From: Ochrobactrum vermis
Lineage (GTDB): Bacteria > Pseudomonadota > Alphaproteobacteria > Rhizobiales > Rhizobiaceae
Length of the DNA: 64,000 nt
Assembly: GCF_002975205.1 (NCBI RefSeq)
Contig: NZ_PCOC01000001.1
Span: 2,108,001 to 2,172,000 of the forward strand
Reading direction: 5' to 3'
Part shown: positions 27,290 through 37,911 of the stretch, in pieces
How positions within the stretch are numbered: the stretch's first letter is position 1
Layout of the letters: each line of letters starts with the position of its first letter
Translations under genes and position numbers: made by a program
Notes under the pieces: generated by a model
Databases searched by the model: none
Told to the model about the DNA's origin: nothing
What the model saw: only the letters and a program-made list of their open reading frames with translations

Positions 27290-27469
27290 TTACTTTGTTC
27301 CAACAGAACGCAACTTCTCAGCCTGGTCATCGATCATGGCCCGAGTGATCATTTCGTTCTCAAACTTCGTATTTCCATAGGCAAAACTGCGACGCTGCTG
27401 TTCCAAGTCTTGCTTGCTTTGCTCGATTGTTTTGGCAGCTTCTATTAGCCGTTTCAAAGCTTCGGTCAT
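27290..27469 (-). CDS. Small protein upstream of Fic, candidate antitoxin
   Basis: 59 residues from ATG 27469, which has a strong AGGAG ribosome site 6-7 nt upstream; the longer frame to 27520 has none. Predicted helical N-terminus (ALKRLIEAAKTIEQSKQDLE) and then SFAYGNTKFENEMITRAMID. The NTKFENEMIT stretch resembles the inhibitory helix of regulated Fic proteins, where a Ser/Thr-Lys/Arg-Ile-Glu-Gly pattern blocks the ATP site with its Glu. The strict consensus Ser/Thr four residues before Glu is Asn here. First gene of a two-gene unit with Fic. The antitoxin role is inferred. Confidence 0.6.
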   Translation of the reverse strand: MTEALKRLIEAAKTIEQSKQDLEQQRRSFAYGNTKFENEMITRAMIDDQAEKLRSVGTK

Positions 27470-27611
27470 CGCTAACTCCTGTCTGCCCAGTTCGGACAGC
27501 ATTCCCCGCCCAGCACCCAAATCAGTCTATATAGGGTGCGGGAAAAGAAAGTTAAATTCCAGTGGTAAATTCGTGAACAACGCTCACAAAGGCAATGGAG
27601 TAATCATAGCC

Positions 27612-29420
27612 TCAATCATCGCCCATCTTGAGCGCCTGAATGAAGGCCTCCTGCGGGATTTCCACCTTGCCGAACTGGCGCATGCGCTTCTTGCCTTCCT
27701 TCTGCTTGTCCAGAAGCTTGCGCTTACGCGAAATATCGCCGCCATAGCACTTGGCCGTCACGTCCTTGCGCAGCGCCGAGATCGTCTCGCGGGCCACGAT
27801 GCGGCCACCGATTGCAGCCTGGATCGGAATCTTGAACATGTGCTGCGGGATCAGCTCTTTCAGCTTTTCGCACAGCACACGGCCACGCTTTTCCGCCGCC
27901 GAACGGTGAACCAGCATCGACAGCGCATCGACAGGCTCTTCGTTGACAAGGATCGACATCTTGACCAGATCGCCTTCGCGGTAATCCGAAAGATTGTAGT
28001 CAAACGAGGCATAGCCCTTCGAGATCGACTTCAGACGGTCGTAGAAATCGAACACGACTTCATTGAGCGGCAGATCATAGGTGATCATCGCACGCGGACC
28101 GACATAGGTCAGATCGATCTGGAGGCCGCGACGCTCCTGACAAAGCTTCATGATGGCACCTAGATAATCATCCGGCGTCATGATGGTTGCGCGAATCCAA
28201 GGCTCTTCAATCGCTGTGATCTTGACCACATCAGGCATATCTGCCGGATTGTGCAGTTCCTTCTGCGAACCGTCCTGCATGTTCAGGCGATAGACAACGG
28301 AAGGCGCTGTCGTGATGAGATCGAGATCGAATTCGCGCTCAAGACGTTCCTGAATGATTTCAAGATGCAGAAGACCGAGGAAGCCGCAGCGAAAGCCGAA
28401 ACCGAGCGCGGCAGAGGTTTCCATTTCGAACGAGAACGACGCATCGTTGAGGCGCAGCTTGCCCATGGCGCCGCGCAGATCTTCGAAATCCGCCGCATCA
28501 ACCGGAAACAGGCCGCAGAACACCACCGGCTGCGCAGGCTTGAAGCCGGGCAGCATCTTGTTCGTCGGGCGGCGATCTTCGGTAATCGTGTCGCCGACGC
28601 GCGTATCGGCCACTTCCTTGATGGAAGCGGTGATAAAGCCCAGTTCGCCGGGGCCGAGTTCATCCATCTGAACCATCTTCGGCGTGAAGACGCCGGTACG
28701 CTCAACCGGATATTTCGCGCCCGTACCCATCATGCGGATGGTCTGGCCCTTTTTCAGCACGCCGTCGATGACGCGCACGAGAACGATAACGCCGAGATAG
28801 GAGTCATACCAGCTATCGACCAGCATGGCCTTGAGCGGCGCATTGCGGTCGCCTTCCTTCGGCGCGGGAAGCTGGGTGACGATGGCTTCCAGCACGTCTT
28901 CGATGCCGATGCCGGTCTTGGCGGAAATATGCACGGCCTGTGCGGCATCGATACCAATGACTTCTTCAATCTGCTGTTTCACGCGCTCTGGCTCGGCAGC
29001 GGGCAGATCGATCTTGTTCAGCACGACCACGATTTCGTGGTTGTTGTCGATAGCCTGATAGACATTGGCCAGTGTCTGCGCTTCCACTCCCTGGGAGGCA
29101 TCGACCACCAGAAGCGAACCCTCGCACGCTGCCAGCGAGCGCGAGACTTCATAGGCGAAGTCGACGTGTCCGGGGGTGTCGATCAGGTTCAGCACATAAT
29201 CTTCGCCGTTCTTCGCCTTATAGGTGAGACGGACGGTCTGCGCCTTGATGGTGATGCCGCGCTCGCGCTCGATATCCATCGAGTCGAGAACCTGATCCTT
29301 CATCTCGCGCATATCCAGACCGCCGGTCAATTGAATGAGGCGGTCGGCCAGCGTCGATTTGCCATGATCGATATGTGCGACGATCGAAAAATTGCGAATA
29401 TGGTCAAGTGGTGTGCTCAT
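27612..29420 (-). CDS. lepA: Elongation factor 4 (LepA)
   Basis: 602 residues, full length. GTPase motifs [20 protein letters not shown] (G1), RGIT (G2), DTPGHVDF (G3), NKIDLP (G4). The unique LepA C-terminal domain is present ([20 protein letters not shown], then the [15 protein letters not shown] end). It is a ribosome-associated translational GTPase that back-translocates or assists assembly of ribosomes under ionic stress. Divergent from the NDUFA9-like gene. Confidence 0.97.
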   Translation of the reverse strand: MSTPLDHIRNFSIVAHIDHGKSTLADRLIQLTGGLDMREMKDQVLDSMDIERERGITIKAQTVRLTYKAKNGEDYVLNLIDTPGHVDFAYEVSRSLAACEGSLLVVDASQGVEAQTLANVYQAIDNNHEIVVVLNKIDLPAAEPERVKQQIEEVIGIDAAQAVHISAKTGIGIEDVLEAIVTQLPAPKEGDRNAPLKAMLVDSWYDSYLGVIVLVRVIDGVLKKGQTIRMMGTGAKYPVERTGVFTPKMVQMDELGPGELGFITASIKEVADTRVGDTITEDRRPTNKMLPGFKPAQPVVFCGLFPVDAADFEDLRGAMGKLRLNDASFSFEMETSAALGFGFRCGFLGLLHLEIIQERLEREFDLDLITTAPSVVYRLNMQDGSQKELHNPADMPDVVKITAIEEPWIRATIMTPDDYLGAIMKLCQERRGLQIDLTYVGPRAMITYDLPLNEVVFDFYDRLKSISKGYASFDYNLSDYREGDLVKMSILVNEEPVDALSMLVHRSAAEKRGRVLCEKLKELIPQHMFKIPIQAAIGGRIVARETISALRKDVTAKCYGGDISRKRKLLDKQKEGKKRMRQFGKVEIPQEAFIQALKMGDD

Positions 29421-29616
29421 GCGCGCGATTTAACAGCAAGCAGCGGAATCTCAAAGCTCTATTGCGCTTTAATTACTGGAAAAAGCCCTGCTATCATGAT
29501 CGTGACAACAAGTCCCCTTTGCCTTGTGGCAAAAAGGCGATAAATCACCGGCAATACAGAAGCACCGCGACCGCTCTTCGAAAGCGGCGCAACTGGCTTT
29601 CATGCAGGAGTTTAGG

Positions 29617-30603
29617 ATGAAGACCGAACCGAACGAAGTCCACAATAGGCCGAAACTGGTCACCGTTTTCGGCGGCTCCGGTTTTGTCGGGCGCGCGGTC
29701 GTAGCGGCTCTCACCAAGCGCGGCTACCGCGTGCGCGTCGCCGTGCGCAAGCCGGAAGTCGCCTATTACATGGCACCGCTCGGCAATGTCGGCCAGATCC
29801 AGATGGTGCAGGCCAATGTCCGCCATCGCGCTTCGGTCGAACATGTCGTCAAAGGCTCCGACCATGTCGTGAACCTCGTCGGCATTCTCGCCGAAAGCGG
29901 GCGCCAGCGTTTCAACACCGTTCAGGTGCTGGGTGCAAAGAACATTGCCGAAGCGGCCAAGACCGCAGGCATCCGCATGACGCATGTGTCCTCGCTTGCC
30001 GCCGACGCCAATTCGCCATCGGATTATGCACGCACCAAGGCGGAAGGCGAAAACGCCATTCTTTCGGCTCTGCCGGAAAGCGTCATCCTGCGCCCATCGA
30101 TCATTTTCGGCCCTGAAGACCGCTTCTTCAACCGGTTTGCCAACATGGCGCGCTTCTCGCCGTTCCTGCCGGTCATCGGCGGCGGCGAAACCCGCCTCCA
30201 GCCGGTCTATGTCGGCGATGTGGCGGAAGCGGTCGCGCGCGCCGTCGACGGCAAGCTGATGCCGGGCGGCGTCTACGAACTCGGCGGCCCGGATGTGCAG
30301 CCGTTCAAGAACTGGATGAAGGACATGCTGCGCGTTGTCGACCGCAAGCGCATCCTCATCTCGATGCCTTGGTGGGTTGCCCGCTTGCAGGCATCGGTCC
30401 TCGGCCTGCTGCCAAATCCGCCGATCACCAATGATCAGGTGACGCTGTTGAAATTCGACAATGTCGTTTCCGACAAGGCGACCAAGGAAGGCCGCACGCT
30501 GCAGGGCATGGGCATCACGCCGGAAGGTGTCGACGCCGTGCTACCTGCCTATCTGTGGCGCTACCGCGTTGCCGGCCAGTACACCAAGACCGGCTTTGCG
30601 TGA
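29617..30603 (+). CDS. Complex I NDUFA9-like NAD(P)-binding protein (atypical SDR)
   Basis: 328 residues from ATG 29617, which has AGGAG at the right distance; the open frame starts further upstream. Rossmann motif VFGGSGFVGRAVV, then HVSSLAADANSPSDYARTKA with the YxxxK of short-chain reductases, and the LRPSIIFGPEDRFFNRFANM stretch typical of NDUFA9-type proteins. Many bacteria with complex I have such a protein; a direct role in the complex is unproven. Ends just before a strong terminator. Confidence 0.88.
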   Translation: MKTEPNEVHNRPKLVTVFGGSGFVGRAVVAALTKRGYRVRVAVRKPEVAYYMAPLGNVGQIQMVQANVRHRASVEHVVKGSDHVVNLVGILAESGRQRFNTVQVLGAKNIAEAAKTAGIRMTHVSSLAADANSPSDYARTKAEGENAILSALPESVILRPSIIFGPEDRFFNRFANMARFSPFLPVIGGGETRLQPVYVGDVAEAVARAVDGKLMPGGVYELGGPDVQPFKNWMKDMLRVVDRKRILISMPWWVARLQASVLGLLPNPPITNDQVTLLKFDNVVSDKATKEGRTLQGMGITPEGVDAVLPAYLWRYRVAGQYTKTGFA

Positions 30604-30629
30604 ACGATAGCCGACAGCGGAAATGAACA

Positions 30630-30655
30630 AGGGGCCGAAAGGCCCCTTTTCTTTT
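30630..30655 (+). terminator. Terminator after the NDUFA9-like gene
   Basis: AGGGGCC-GAAA-GGCCCCTT-type hairpin with a GAAA loop and a T-rich tail, 27 bp after the stop. Confidence 0.9.
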
Positions 30656-30689
30656 GGCTAACTTTTATGCGCCGAAGCTCTGTCAGAAT

Positions 30690-30806
30690 TTTCGCTCTGA
30701 CGAGGCGAAAATGGTGGCTTTCGAGAACCGGAGCGGAGTGTACTTTAGGGTACATGAGCACCAGAAGCGCAGAAAAACGCCATTTGCAGACCGTCAGCGC
30801 GGAAAT
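30690..30806. repeat. About 110-bp interspersed repeat, copy 1 (Bru-RS-like)
   Basis: Shares the sequence CGAGGCGAAAA, then GGAGCGGAGTGTACTTTAGG, GTACATGAGCACC, GCGCAGAAAAA and TTTGCAG with a second copy at 49358-49474. The centre is an inverted repeat (GTACTTTAGGGTAC). The size and palindromic form recall the Bru-RS repeats described in Brucella, but I could not compare sequences directly. Lies 3' of both flanking genes. Confidence 0.8.
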
Positions 30807-30818
30807 AATGGCGGAGCT

Positions 30819-31637
<819 letters not shown>

Positions 31638-31873
31638 TTAGAATAGTGAGTACAATGGAGGCATCTGAACCGGCCCGCGATTGCGGGTGTTGTGGCGACA
31701 ACGAGCACGTCCAGCGATTGCTTGTCTCCCGCAAACATAGGTCTTATAGACTTTATATTCCGTTGAGGCGGCGTCGAATCGCTTGGCAGCAGAAATAGCC
31801 TGCTGCATGCGCAAACGCCATGCCAATCTCCGGACGTTCAATTCAAGCTTCAGTCGAGAGTCTCGCGTCGATC

Positions 31874-32566
31874 ATGCTTACGCTTTTTCATCACCCCATG
31901 TCTTCGGGTTCGCGCTATGTGCGGCTCATCCTCGGCGAGTATGGCGTTGAAGCGGAGCTGATCGAGGAACGACCATGGTCACGCCGCAGGGAATTTCTGG
32001 CACTGAACCCGGCAGGCACCTTGCCCGTGCTTCTGGCTGAAAACGACCTTCCGGTCGTCGGCCCGACGGTCATCGCCGAATATCTCGATGAAACACGCGG
32101 CGCTTTGAAACGCAGCCGCCGTCTTCTGCCGGAAAGCCCGATGGAACGCGCCGAGGTGCGCCGCCTCGTCGACTGGTTCCTGCTCAAGTTCGAAAACGAA
32201 GTGACGCGCCATATCGCCCGCGAGCGTGTATTCAAGCTGCAGATGGCCGCCGAGATGGGCGGCAGCGCGCCGGATTCGACCGCCATTCGCGCCGCCCGCA
32301 CCAATATCCGCCAGCACATGAAATATATCGACTGGCTGGCCGCCACCCGCGACTGGCTCGGCGGCGCGCATCCAAGCTATGCCGACACGGCGGCGGCGGC
32401 TTGCATTTCCGTTCTCGATTATCTGGGCGAGATCGAATGGAGTGAAACCAAAGCGGCACGTGACTGGTACGCCCGGATGAAGTCGCGCCCGGCTTTCCGA
32501 CCCCTGCTTTCCGATCGTGTTCGCGGACTTGCCCCGGTGGCTCATTATGGCGACCTCGACTTCTAG
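31874..32566 (+). CDS. Glutathione S-transferase family protein
   Basis: 230 residues from ATG 31874 ([20 protein letters not shown]). The N-terminal thioredoxin-like domain has the catalytic Ser in MSSGSRYVR and the [20 protein letters not shown] cis-Pro segment; the helical C-terminal domain follows with [20 protein letters not shown]. Substrate unknown. The stop overlaps the queG start by 20 bp, so these are co-transcribed; a GST next to queG is common in this group. Confidence 0.9.
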   Translation: MLTLFHHPMSSGSRYVRLILGEYGVEAELIEERPWSRRREFLALNPAGTLPVLLAENDLPVVGPTVIAEYLDETRGALKRSRRLLPESPMERAEVRRLVDWFLLKFENEVTRHIARERVFKLQMAAEMGGSAPDSTAIRAARTNIRQHMKYIDWLAATRDWLGGAHPSYADTAAAACISVLDYLGEIEWSETKAARDWYARMKSRPAFRPLLSDRVRGLAPVAHYGDLDF

Positions 32567-33728
32567 TACCAAAACAGAAAAGCTGAAGCGCTTCCTGATC
32601 GAAGAGGCGAAGGCGGTTGGTTTCGATGCCGTCGCCTTCACCACGCCGGATGCAATTCCGCAAGCGCCGGAACGGTTGCGGCAATATATTGCCGACGGTC
32701 ACCATGCCGATATGGAATGGATGGAAGAAACCGAAGCGCGCCGCGCCGATCCGGGTGTGCTGTGGCCGGAAGTCCGTTCCATCATGATGCTGGCCATGAA
32801 TTACGGACCAAACGTCAATCCGCTCGCCATTCTGGACGAGAAGGACCGCGCGGCCATTTCGGTCTATGCGCAGAACCGCGACTATCATGACATCATCAAG
32901 GGCAAGCTGAAGCATGTGGCGAGCCGCTTTGCAGCACGCGCCGGGCAGGACGTCAAAGTCTTCGTCGATACCGCACCTGTGATGGAAAAGCCGCTGGCTG
33001 AGGCCGCCGGTCTCGGCTGGCAGGGCAAGCACACCAATCTGGTGAGCCGCGAGCTCGGCTCCTGGCTGTTCCTCGGTTCGATCTTCACCACGGCGGAAAT
33101 CCCGCCCGACCAGCCCGACCGCGACCATTGCGGCTCGTGCCGCGCCTGTCTGGATGTCTGCCCGACCAAAGCTTTCCCGTCGCCCTATCGCATCGATGCA
33201 AGGCGCTGCATTTCCTATCTCACCATCGAGAACAAGGGACCGATCCCGCACGAATTCCGCGAGGCGATGGGCAACCGCATCTATGGCTGCGACGACTGTC
33301 TTTCCGTCTGCCCATGGAACAAGTTTGCGCAAGCCACCAGCGAAATGAAGCTCAAGGCGCGCGATGACCTGAAAGCGCCGCGTCTTGCCGATCTGTTGGC
33401 ACTGGACGACCCTGCTTTCCGCACCTTGTTTTCCGGCTCCCCGGTGAAGCGGATCGGACGCGACCGCTTCATCCGCAATGTGCTGATTGCCGCCGGTAAT
33501 TCCGGCGATGAGGCTCTTCTGCAGGATATTGAACGATTGCTCGAAGACGAAGCGCCGGTCGTGCGCGGCGCGGCTATATGGGCCTTGAAGCAGCTGGCCG
33601 GGCCGAACCGCGTCGATGCCTTGCAAAAACGTCTGGCCTCATCAGAAGAGGATGCTACGGTACAGGCAGAGTGGAATACTGCATCGGCCCGAAAATCGGA
33701 ATCGATTTTCGGAAAGCACGATACGTAG
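32547..33728 (+). CDS. queG: Epoxyqueuosine reductase
   Basis: 393 residues from ATG 32547 ([20 protein letters not shown]). Two 4Fe-4S cluster motifs are present: [17 protein letters not shown] and [14 protein letters not shown]. The corrin-binding region precedes them, and a HEAT-like C-terminus ([20 protein letters not shown]) binds tRNA in the family. It reduces epoxyqueuosine to queuosine in tRNA using cobalamin. The gene overlaps the GST by 20 bp; bluB in this window serves synthesis of the cobalamin cofactor. Confidence 0.95.
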   Translation: MATSTSSTKTEKLKRFLIEEAKAVGFDAVAFTTPDAIPQAPERLRQYIADGHHADMEWMEETEARRADPGVLWPEVRSIMMLAMNYGPNVNPLAILDEKDRAAISVYAQNRDYHDIIKGKLKHVASRFAARAGQDVKVFVDTAPVMEKPLAEAAGLGWQGKHTNLVSRELGSWLFLGSIFTTAEIPPDQPDRDHCGSCRACLDVCPTKAFPSPYRIDARRCISYLTIENKGPIPHEFREAMGNRIYGCDDCLSVCPWNKFAQATSEMKLKARDDLKAPRLADLLALDDPAFRTLFSGSPVKRIGRDRFIRNVLIAAGNSGDEALLQDIERLLEDEAPVVRGAAIWALKQLAGPNRVDALQKRLASSEEDATVQAEWNTASARKSESIFGKHDT

Positions 33729-33742
33729 ATTTAATAATAGGC

Positions 33743-33784
33743 TAGAGCGTCCTTTGTGCGTCCTGAAGGTCGCACGGCGCTCTA
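33743..33784. repeat. Short inverted repeat TAGAGCG...CGCTCTA
   Basis: A 7-bp perfect terminal inverted repeat encloses a smaller GTGCG...CGCAC hairpin. It shares only the TAGAGCG ends with the dispersed palindromes. Lies between queG and the SDR gene. Confidence 0.5.
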
Positions 33785-33799
33785 TGGAGACAGTCTGAT

Positions 33800-34669
33800 A
33801 TGCGCATTTTCCTGTTCGGGGCCGGATACTCGGCACAAGCTTTTGCCAAACGGATGACAGGAGAAGCGGAACGCATCGACGGAACCACACGGCATGAGCA
33901 GAAATTCCCGATCATCGAGAAATCCGGCATTTCGCCGGTCCTGTTCGATGGCGAGACGCCCTCGCCCGAACTTCTGGAGCGGCTTGCCAAGGCAACCCAT
34001 GTGGTGATTTCGATTGCGCCCGGCGAAAGCGGCGATCCTGCGGTCGCGGTCGTTGAAGAAGCGCTTCGCCGCCCCGACAACACCATTCGCTGGATCGGTT
34101 ATTTGTCAACGGTCGGCGTCTATGGCGACCATCAGGGCGAGTGGGTGGACGAGACGGCAGCCTGCAAGCCTGCATCCCGCCGTAGTCTGGAACGCGTCGA
34201 AGCCGAAGAGGCATGGGGACAATTGAGCGAACGGCATGGAACGCCGCTCGCGGTCCTGCGCCTTTCAGGTATCTATGGGCCGGGCCGCAACGCCTTCGTC
34301 AATCTGGAACGCGGCACTGCACGGCGCATCATCAAGGAAAATCAGGTTTTCAACCGCATCCATGTCGATGACATTGCCGGTAGCCTGCGCTTTCTGGCAG
34401 GCACGAATACGGGTGGCGTCTTCAATATCACCGATAATGAACCGAGCCCCCCGCAGGATGTCGTCACCTATGCCGCCGAACTGATGGGCGTGACGCCGCC
34501 GCCGGAAGTCCCCTTCTCAGAAGCCGACATGACGCCGATGGCGCGTTCCTTCTATGGCGAGAACAAGCGCGTCTCCAACCAGCGCATCCGGGATCTCGGC
34601 TATGAATTTGCCTATCCAGACTACAAGACGGCCTTCTCGGCCATGTGGCGCGAGGATTGCTGGCGCTGA
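33800..34669 (+). CDS. SDR-superfamily NAD(P)-dependent epimerase/dehydratase-like protein
   Basis: 289 residues. The Rossmann motif is unusual in being GAGYSAQAF rather than GxxGxxG, which is the mark of the YeeZ/atypical SDR5 subgroup. Later features are STVGVYGDHQGEWVDE, LRLSGIYGPGRNAF and FNRIHVDDIAGSL. The YxxxK catalytic pair is not apparent, so the chemistry is uncertain. Alone between two palindromic repeats. Confidence 0.82.
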   Translation: MRIFLFGAGYSAQAFAKRMTGEAERIDGTTRHEQKFPIIEKSGISPVLFDGETPSPELLERLAKATHVVISIAPGESGDPAVAVVEEALRRPDNTIRWIGYLSTVGVYGDHQGEWVDETAACKPASRRSLERVEAEEAWGQLSERHGTPLAVLRLSGIYGPGRNAFVNLERGTARRIIKENQVFNRIHVDDIAGSLRFLAGTNTGGVFNITDNEPSPPQDVVTYAAELMGVTPPPEVPFSEADMTPMARSFYGENKRVSNQRIRDLGYEFAYPDYKTAFSAMWREDCWR

Positions 34670-34810
34670 TTTGCATTGCCCCGATGGGGCTGCTAAAAAT
34701 GCGACCACAATCAAACCGGGACAGACCTATGGGTAACGAAAAATCAGCAGATAAATAAGCCGCAGCAGCTTTCCAACCTGTTGCGGCATCTGCCCCGGAT
34801 CAATTTCCTT

Positions 34811-34876
34811 TAAAGCGCATCCCGAAAACTGTGTAACGGTTTTCGATCTGCTTCAATCAGATCGAAACGCGCTCCA
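34811..34876. repeat. Dispersed palindromic repeat (CCCGAAA type)
   Basis: AAAGCGCATCCCGAAAACTG, TAACGGTTTTCGATCTG, then ATCAGATCGAAACGCGCTC. Lies in the leader of the FloR-like gene. Confidence 0.72.
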
Positions 34877-34923
34877 ACGAAGGCAGATCGCCGCCCGATT
34901 TTTTCTCGAGCGGATGCTTCGTC

Positions 34924-36117
34924 ATGCCTTTTGATAACAAACAAACCCCGCGCTGGGGTCACTCCCTGCCTTTTGCACTCGTGCTGATGGCGCCCTTCGA
35001 CATTCTCGCCTCACTGGCCATGGACATCTACCTACCGGTGGTGCCGTCCATGCCCGCCATCCTGCAAACGACACCCACAATGGTGCAGCTCACGCTCAGC
35101 CTCTACATGGTGATGTTGGGTGTCGGGCAACTCCTGTTCGGCCCGTTGTCAGACCGTTTCGGACGCAGGCCCATCCTGCTTGGCGGCGGATTGACCTTCG
35201 CCCTTTCGTCCTTCGCTCTGGCGATCACCGACAATGCCACAGCTTTCGTGGTGCTTCGTTTCGTGCAGGCAACGGGCGCCTCGGCAGCACTTGTCGCCAC
35301 TTTCGCAACGGTGCGCGACGTCTATGCGGCACGTCCAGAAGGCGCGACGATCTACGGCCTTTTCAGCGCCATGCTTTCCTTCGTTCCGGCGCTTGGGCCA
35401 ATCGCTGGCGCACTCATCGCAACAGGCTTCGGATGGCGAGCAATTTTTGCAACGCTTGGCATGTTCGGCCTGGTCGCAACATGGCGCGCTTTGCGCCACT
35501 GGCACGAGACGCGACCGATCACCAATGCATCAAGCACTGGAAGTCTGGGCCGGATTATGAAGGATTTCGGTTTCTGGACCTATACATCGGGCTTTGCGAC
35601 GGCAATGGGCACGTTCTTCGTGTTCTTTTCCACGGCGCCGCGCATTCTGATCGAGCGCGGCGGTTTCGGCGAAACCAGCTTCAGCCTTGCCTTTGCAAGT
35701 GTTGCCGTCGTCATGATCGCCGCCACACGTATCCTGCCGCGCCAGACACAGAAATGGGGCGCCCGCACCAGCGTCGCACTTGGTATGGGCGTGCTCCTTG
35801 CCAGCGCGCTTCTGCTTTTCGCAGGCGAAAAACTGCTGCAACCATTGTTCGCAAGCCTCATCGTCCCGATGTGGCTTGCCGCTGTCGGGATCGTGCTCAC
35901 GGCATCCATGACGGCAAATGGTGCACTCGCAGCCTTTGACGACAGTGCAGGCATGGCGGTCGCCATCTATTTCTGCATTCAAAGCCTGATCGTCAGTCTG
36001 GCAGGAACCGCACTCGTCATTTTCCTGCCCGGCGATACTGCCTGGCCATTGATAGCGTTCTGCACATTCATGCCGTTACTGGTTCTGGCCTTACTTGCGA
36101 GGATACCGAAGAGCTGA
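34924..36117 (+). CDS. FloR/CmlA-type phenicol efflux MFS transporter
   Basis: 397 residues, about 12 membrane spans (DHA1 family). It carries a long run shared with FloR and CmlA: APFDILASLAMDIYLPVVPS, TTPTMVQLTLSLYMVMLGVG, then FGPLSDRFGRRPILLGGG (motif A), VATFATVRDVYA, and GTFFVFFSTAPR. The likely role is proton-driven export of chloramphenicol and possibly florfenicol. It has normal local base composition and no mobile element beside it, so it looks like an intrinsic gene, not an acquired cassette. No translational attenuator leader of the cmlA type is seen. Confidence 0.85.
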   Translation: MPFDNKQTPRWGHSLPFALVLMAPFDILASLAMDIYLPVVPSMPAILQTTPTMVQLTLSLYMVMLGVGQLLFGPLSDRFGRRPILLGGGLTFALSSFALAITDNATAFVVLRFVQATGASAALVATFATVRDVYAARPEGATIYGLFSAMLSFVPALGPIAGALIATGFGWRAIFATLGMFGLVATWRALRHWHETRPITNASSTGSLGRIMKDFGFWTYTSGFATAMGTFFVFFSTAPRILIERGGFGETSFSLAFASVAVVMIAATRILPRQTQKWGARTSVALGMGVLLASALLLFAGEKLLQPLFASLIVPMWLAAVGIVLTASMTANGALAAFDDSAGMAVAIYFCIQSLIVSLAGTALVIFLPGDTAWPLIAFCTFMPLLVLALLARIPKS

Positions 36118-36248
36118 CGGAAATGGCGGTCGGCAGCGCCAAACTGTCGACCGCCATTGAAGCCCCGCCGTCGACACAGCATAATGCCTGCAATCAGGTT
36201 GCCTTGATTCGCAGCCGCATCCCGCTTGGCAAAACATGGAATCGCCCC

Positions 36249-37181
36249 ATGATCGCAAACAAACTGAAGAAGATCGTTCTCGCAGCCTCGCTGGCCGCAA
36301 TGATCGCGCCCGACTTCGTGCCGGTGGCCATGGCGGAAGACATGCCTGCCAAACAGGCTTTCGGTGGAGAGGCGCTTCCCGTTCTGACGCAGCAGCCGCA
36401 ATCCATTGGCTTTTATGCCAAAGGATGTCTTGCCGGTGCCGTGGCACTGCCCACAGACGGACCGAACTGGCAGGTCATGCGCCTTTCGCGCAATCGCCGC
36501 TGGGGCCATCCACGCATGATCGGTCTCTTGGAAAAATTATCCCGCGATGCGGCAAAGGACGGTTGGCCCGGCCTTCTCGTCGGCGATATCTCGCAGCCTC
36601 GCGGCGGGCCGATGCTCACCGGCCATGCTTCGCATCAGGTCGGGCTCGACGCCGATATCTGGCTGACGCCGATGCCGAAAAAGCGCTTCACCGATGCCGA
36701 ACGCGAAAGCGTTTCCGCCGTATCGATGCTGAAAGGGGATTCGCTTTATGTCGATCCCAAGAAATGGACCCCTGCCCGCACGGCCCTGATCAAACATGCC
36801 GCAAGCTATCCGGAAGTTGAACGCATCTTCGTGCATCCGGGCATCAAGAAGCAGCTTTGCGACACGGTGACGGGTGACAGAAGCTGGCTCGGCAAGGTGC
36901 GCCCCTATTGGGGTCACTTCTATCATTTCCATGTGCGTCTGACCTGCCAGCCCGGTTCGCCCCAGTGCAAGGCACAGCCGAAAGTGGCTGCAGGTGACGG
37001 TTGTGACAAGTCGCTCGCATGGTGGTTTACCGACGAGCCTTGGAAGCCTGCAAAGCCGTCGAAGGAGCCGCCGAAAAAGCCGCGTCCGGTGATGGTTTCC
37101 GATCTTCCGAAAGCCTGTGCTGCCGTCCTGAACGGCCCTGCACCGAATTCGGTCGCGGATGTCACCTACGGCGTGCAGTAG
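36249..37181 (+). CDS. mepA: Penicillin-insensitive murein endopeptidase MepA
   Basis: 310 residues from ATG 36249 (MIANKLKKIVLAASLAAMIA signal peptide); the open frame begins 42 codons earlier without homology. Metal-site motifs of the M74/LAS peptidases: GHASHQVGLDADIW and HFYHFHVRLTC. The C-terminus is Pro/Lys-rich (KPAKPSKEPPKKPRP). It cleaves D-Ala-mDAP cross-links in periplasmic peptidoglycan and is not blocked by penicillin. Confidence 0.93.
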   Translation: MIANKLKKIVLAASLAAMIAPDFVPVAMAEDMPAKQAFGGEALPVLTQQPQSIGFYAKGCLAGAVALPTDGPNWQVMRLSRNRRWGHPRMIGLLEKLSRDAAKDGWPGLLVGDISQPRGGPMLTGHASHQVGLDADIWLTPMPKKRFTDAERESVSAVSMLKGDSLYVDPKKWTPARTALIKHAASYPEVERIFVHPGIKKQLCDTVTGDRSWLGKVRPYWGHFYHFHVRLTCQPGSPQCKAQPKVAAGDGCDKSLAWWFTDEPWKPAKPSKEPPKKPRPVMVSDLPKACAAVLNGPAPNSVADVTYGVQ

Positions 37182-37249
37182 AAAGGCTTTTAGCGCTTTT
37201 CAGGTCTTTGGCACTTCGCTATAGATTTAAACGATTTAGAACGCCAGAA

Positions 37250-37350
37250 CGGTTCCTGTCAAAATGAGTTGTTGGAACCGCTCTAACTATTTGTTTCATC
37301 GCATTTTCCTACGCAAAACCGTTTCACACCTTTGCTGGAAATGCTCTAAT
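37250..37350. repeat. Dispersed palindromic repeat, inverted copy
   Basis: AACGGTTCC...GGAACCGCT is followed by CGCATTTTCCTACGCAAAAC and TTTGCTGGAAATGCTCTA, the reverse complement of the GCATTTCCAGCAAAA type. Together with less clear flanking sequence it fills the mepA-mgsA gap. Confidence 0.78.
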
Positions 37351-37383
37351 GACAAGGTTATCAACTCGTAAGGTTGCTCATTC

Positions 37384-37761
37384 ATGACGGAACGCCTGCG
37401 CATCGCATTGATCGCCCACGACCAGAAGAAGGATGACATGGTTGCCTTTGCAACGGCTCATGAGCAGGCTCTCGCCCGCTATGACATTGTAGCGACAGGC
37501 ACAACCGGCGGCCTCATTCTGGATGCCTGCCCCTCGCTCAGCATTCAGCGTGTGAAAAGCGGGCCGCTTGGCGGGGACCAGCAGATCGGCGCGATGATCG
37601 CGGAAGGCACGGTCGAAGTGCTCATCTTCTTCATCGATCCGCTATCGCCATTACCACATGATGTCGATGTGAAGGCGCTGACGCGCCTTGGCAGCGTCTA
37701 TGATATTCCAATGGCGCTCAATCGCGCGACAGCCGAAAAGCTGATCAAGGCGCTTGATTGA
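37384..37761 (+). CDS. mgsA: Methylglyoxal synthase
   Basis: 125 residues. Phosphate-binding and catalytic regions are clear: [40 protein letters not shown] (with the catalytic Asp) and [18 protein letters not shown]. It converts dihydroxyacetone phosphate to methylglyoxal, a bypass of lower glycolysis under phosphate limitation. Next to glk, so both act on glucose catabolism. Confidence 0.96.
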   Translation: MTERLRIALIAHDQKKDDMVAFATAHEQALARYDIVATGTTGGLILDACPSLSIQRVKSGPLGGDQQIGAMIAEGTVEVLIFFIDPLSPLPHDVDVKALTRLGSVYDIPMALNRATAEKLIKALD

Positions 37762-37843
37762 AACAACACATAATGATGCGCCGCAGGCAGTTCACCTACA
37801 GGCGGAAGACATGACCAGGGAGAGGACGTGCTGGCGACTACAG

Positions 37844-37911
37844 CGTGTCTCCCAAAAGTGGGAAGCAGTTTTGGGACAAAGACATGCATGAAAACAAAGA
37901 GATAGAGCGGG
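37844..37911. repeat. Dispersed palindromic repeat that runs into the glk coding start
   Basis: CTCCCAAAAGTGGGAAGCAG, then TTTTGGGACAAAGACATGCATGAAAACAAAGAGATAGAGCGG. The same layout as the 15.1-kb copy. The ATG at 37884 chosen for glk and its first eight or so codons come from the repeat. Confidence 0.8.

Noticed and set aside
31638..31841. 67-codon minus-strand frame upstream of uppP
   Set aside because: Overlaps the leader of the GST gene, has no family resemblance and no ribosome site; likely chance.
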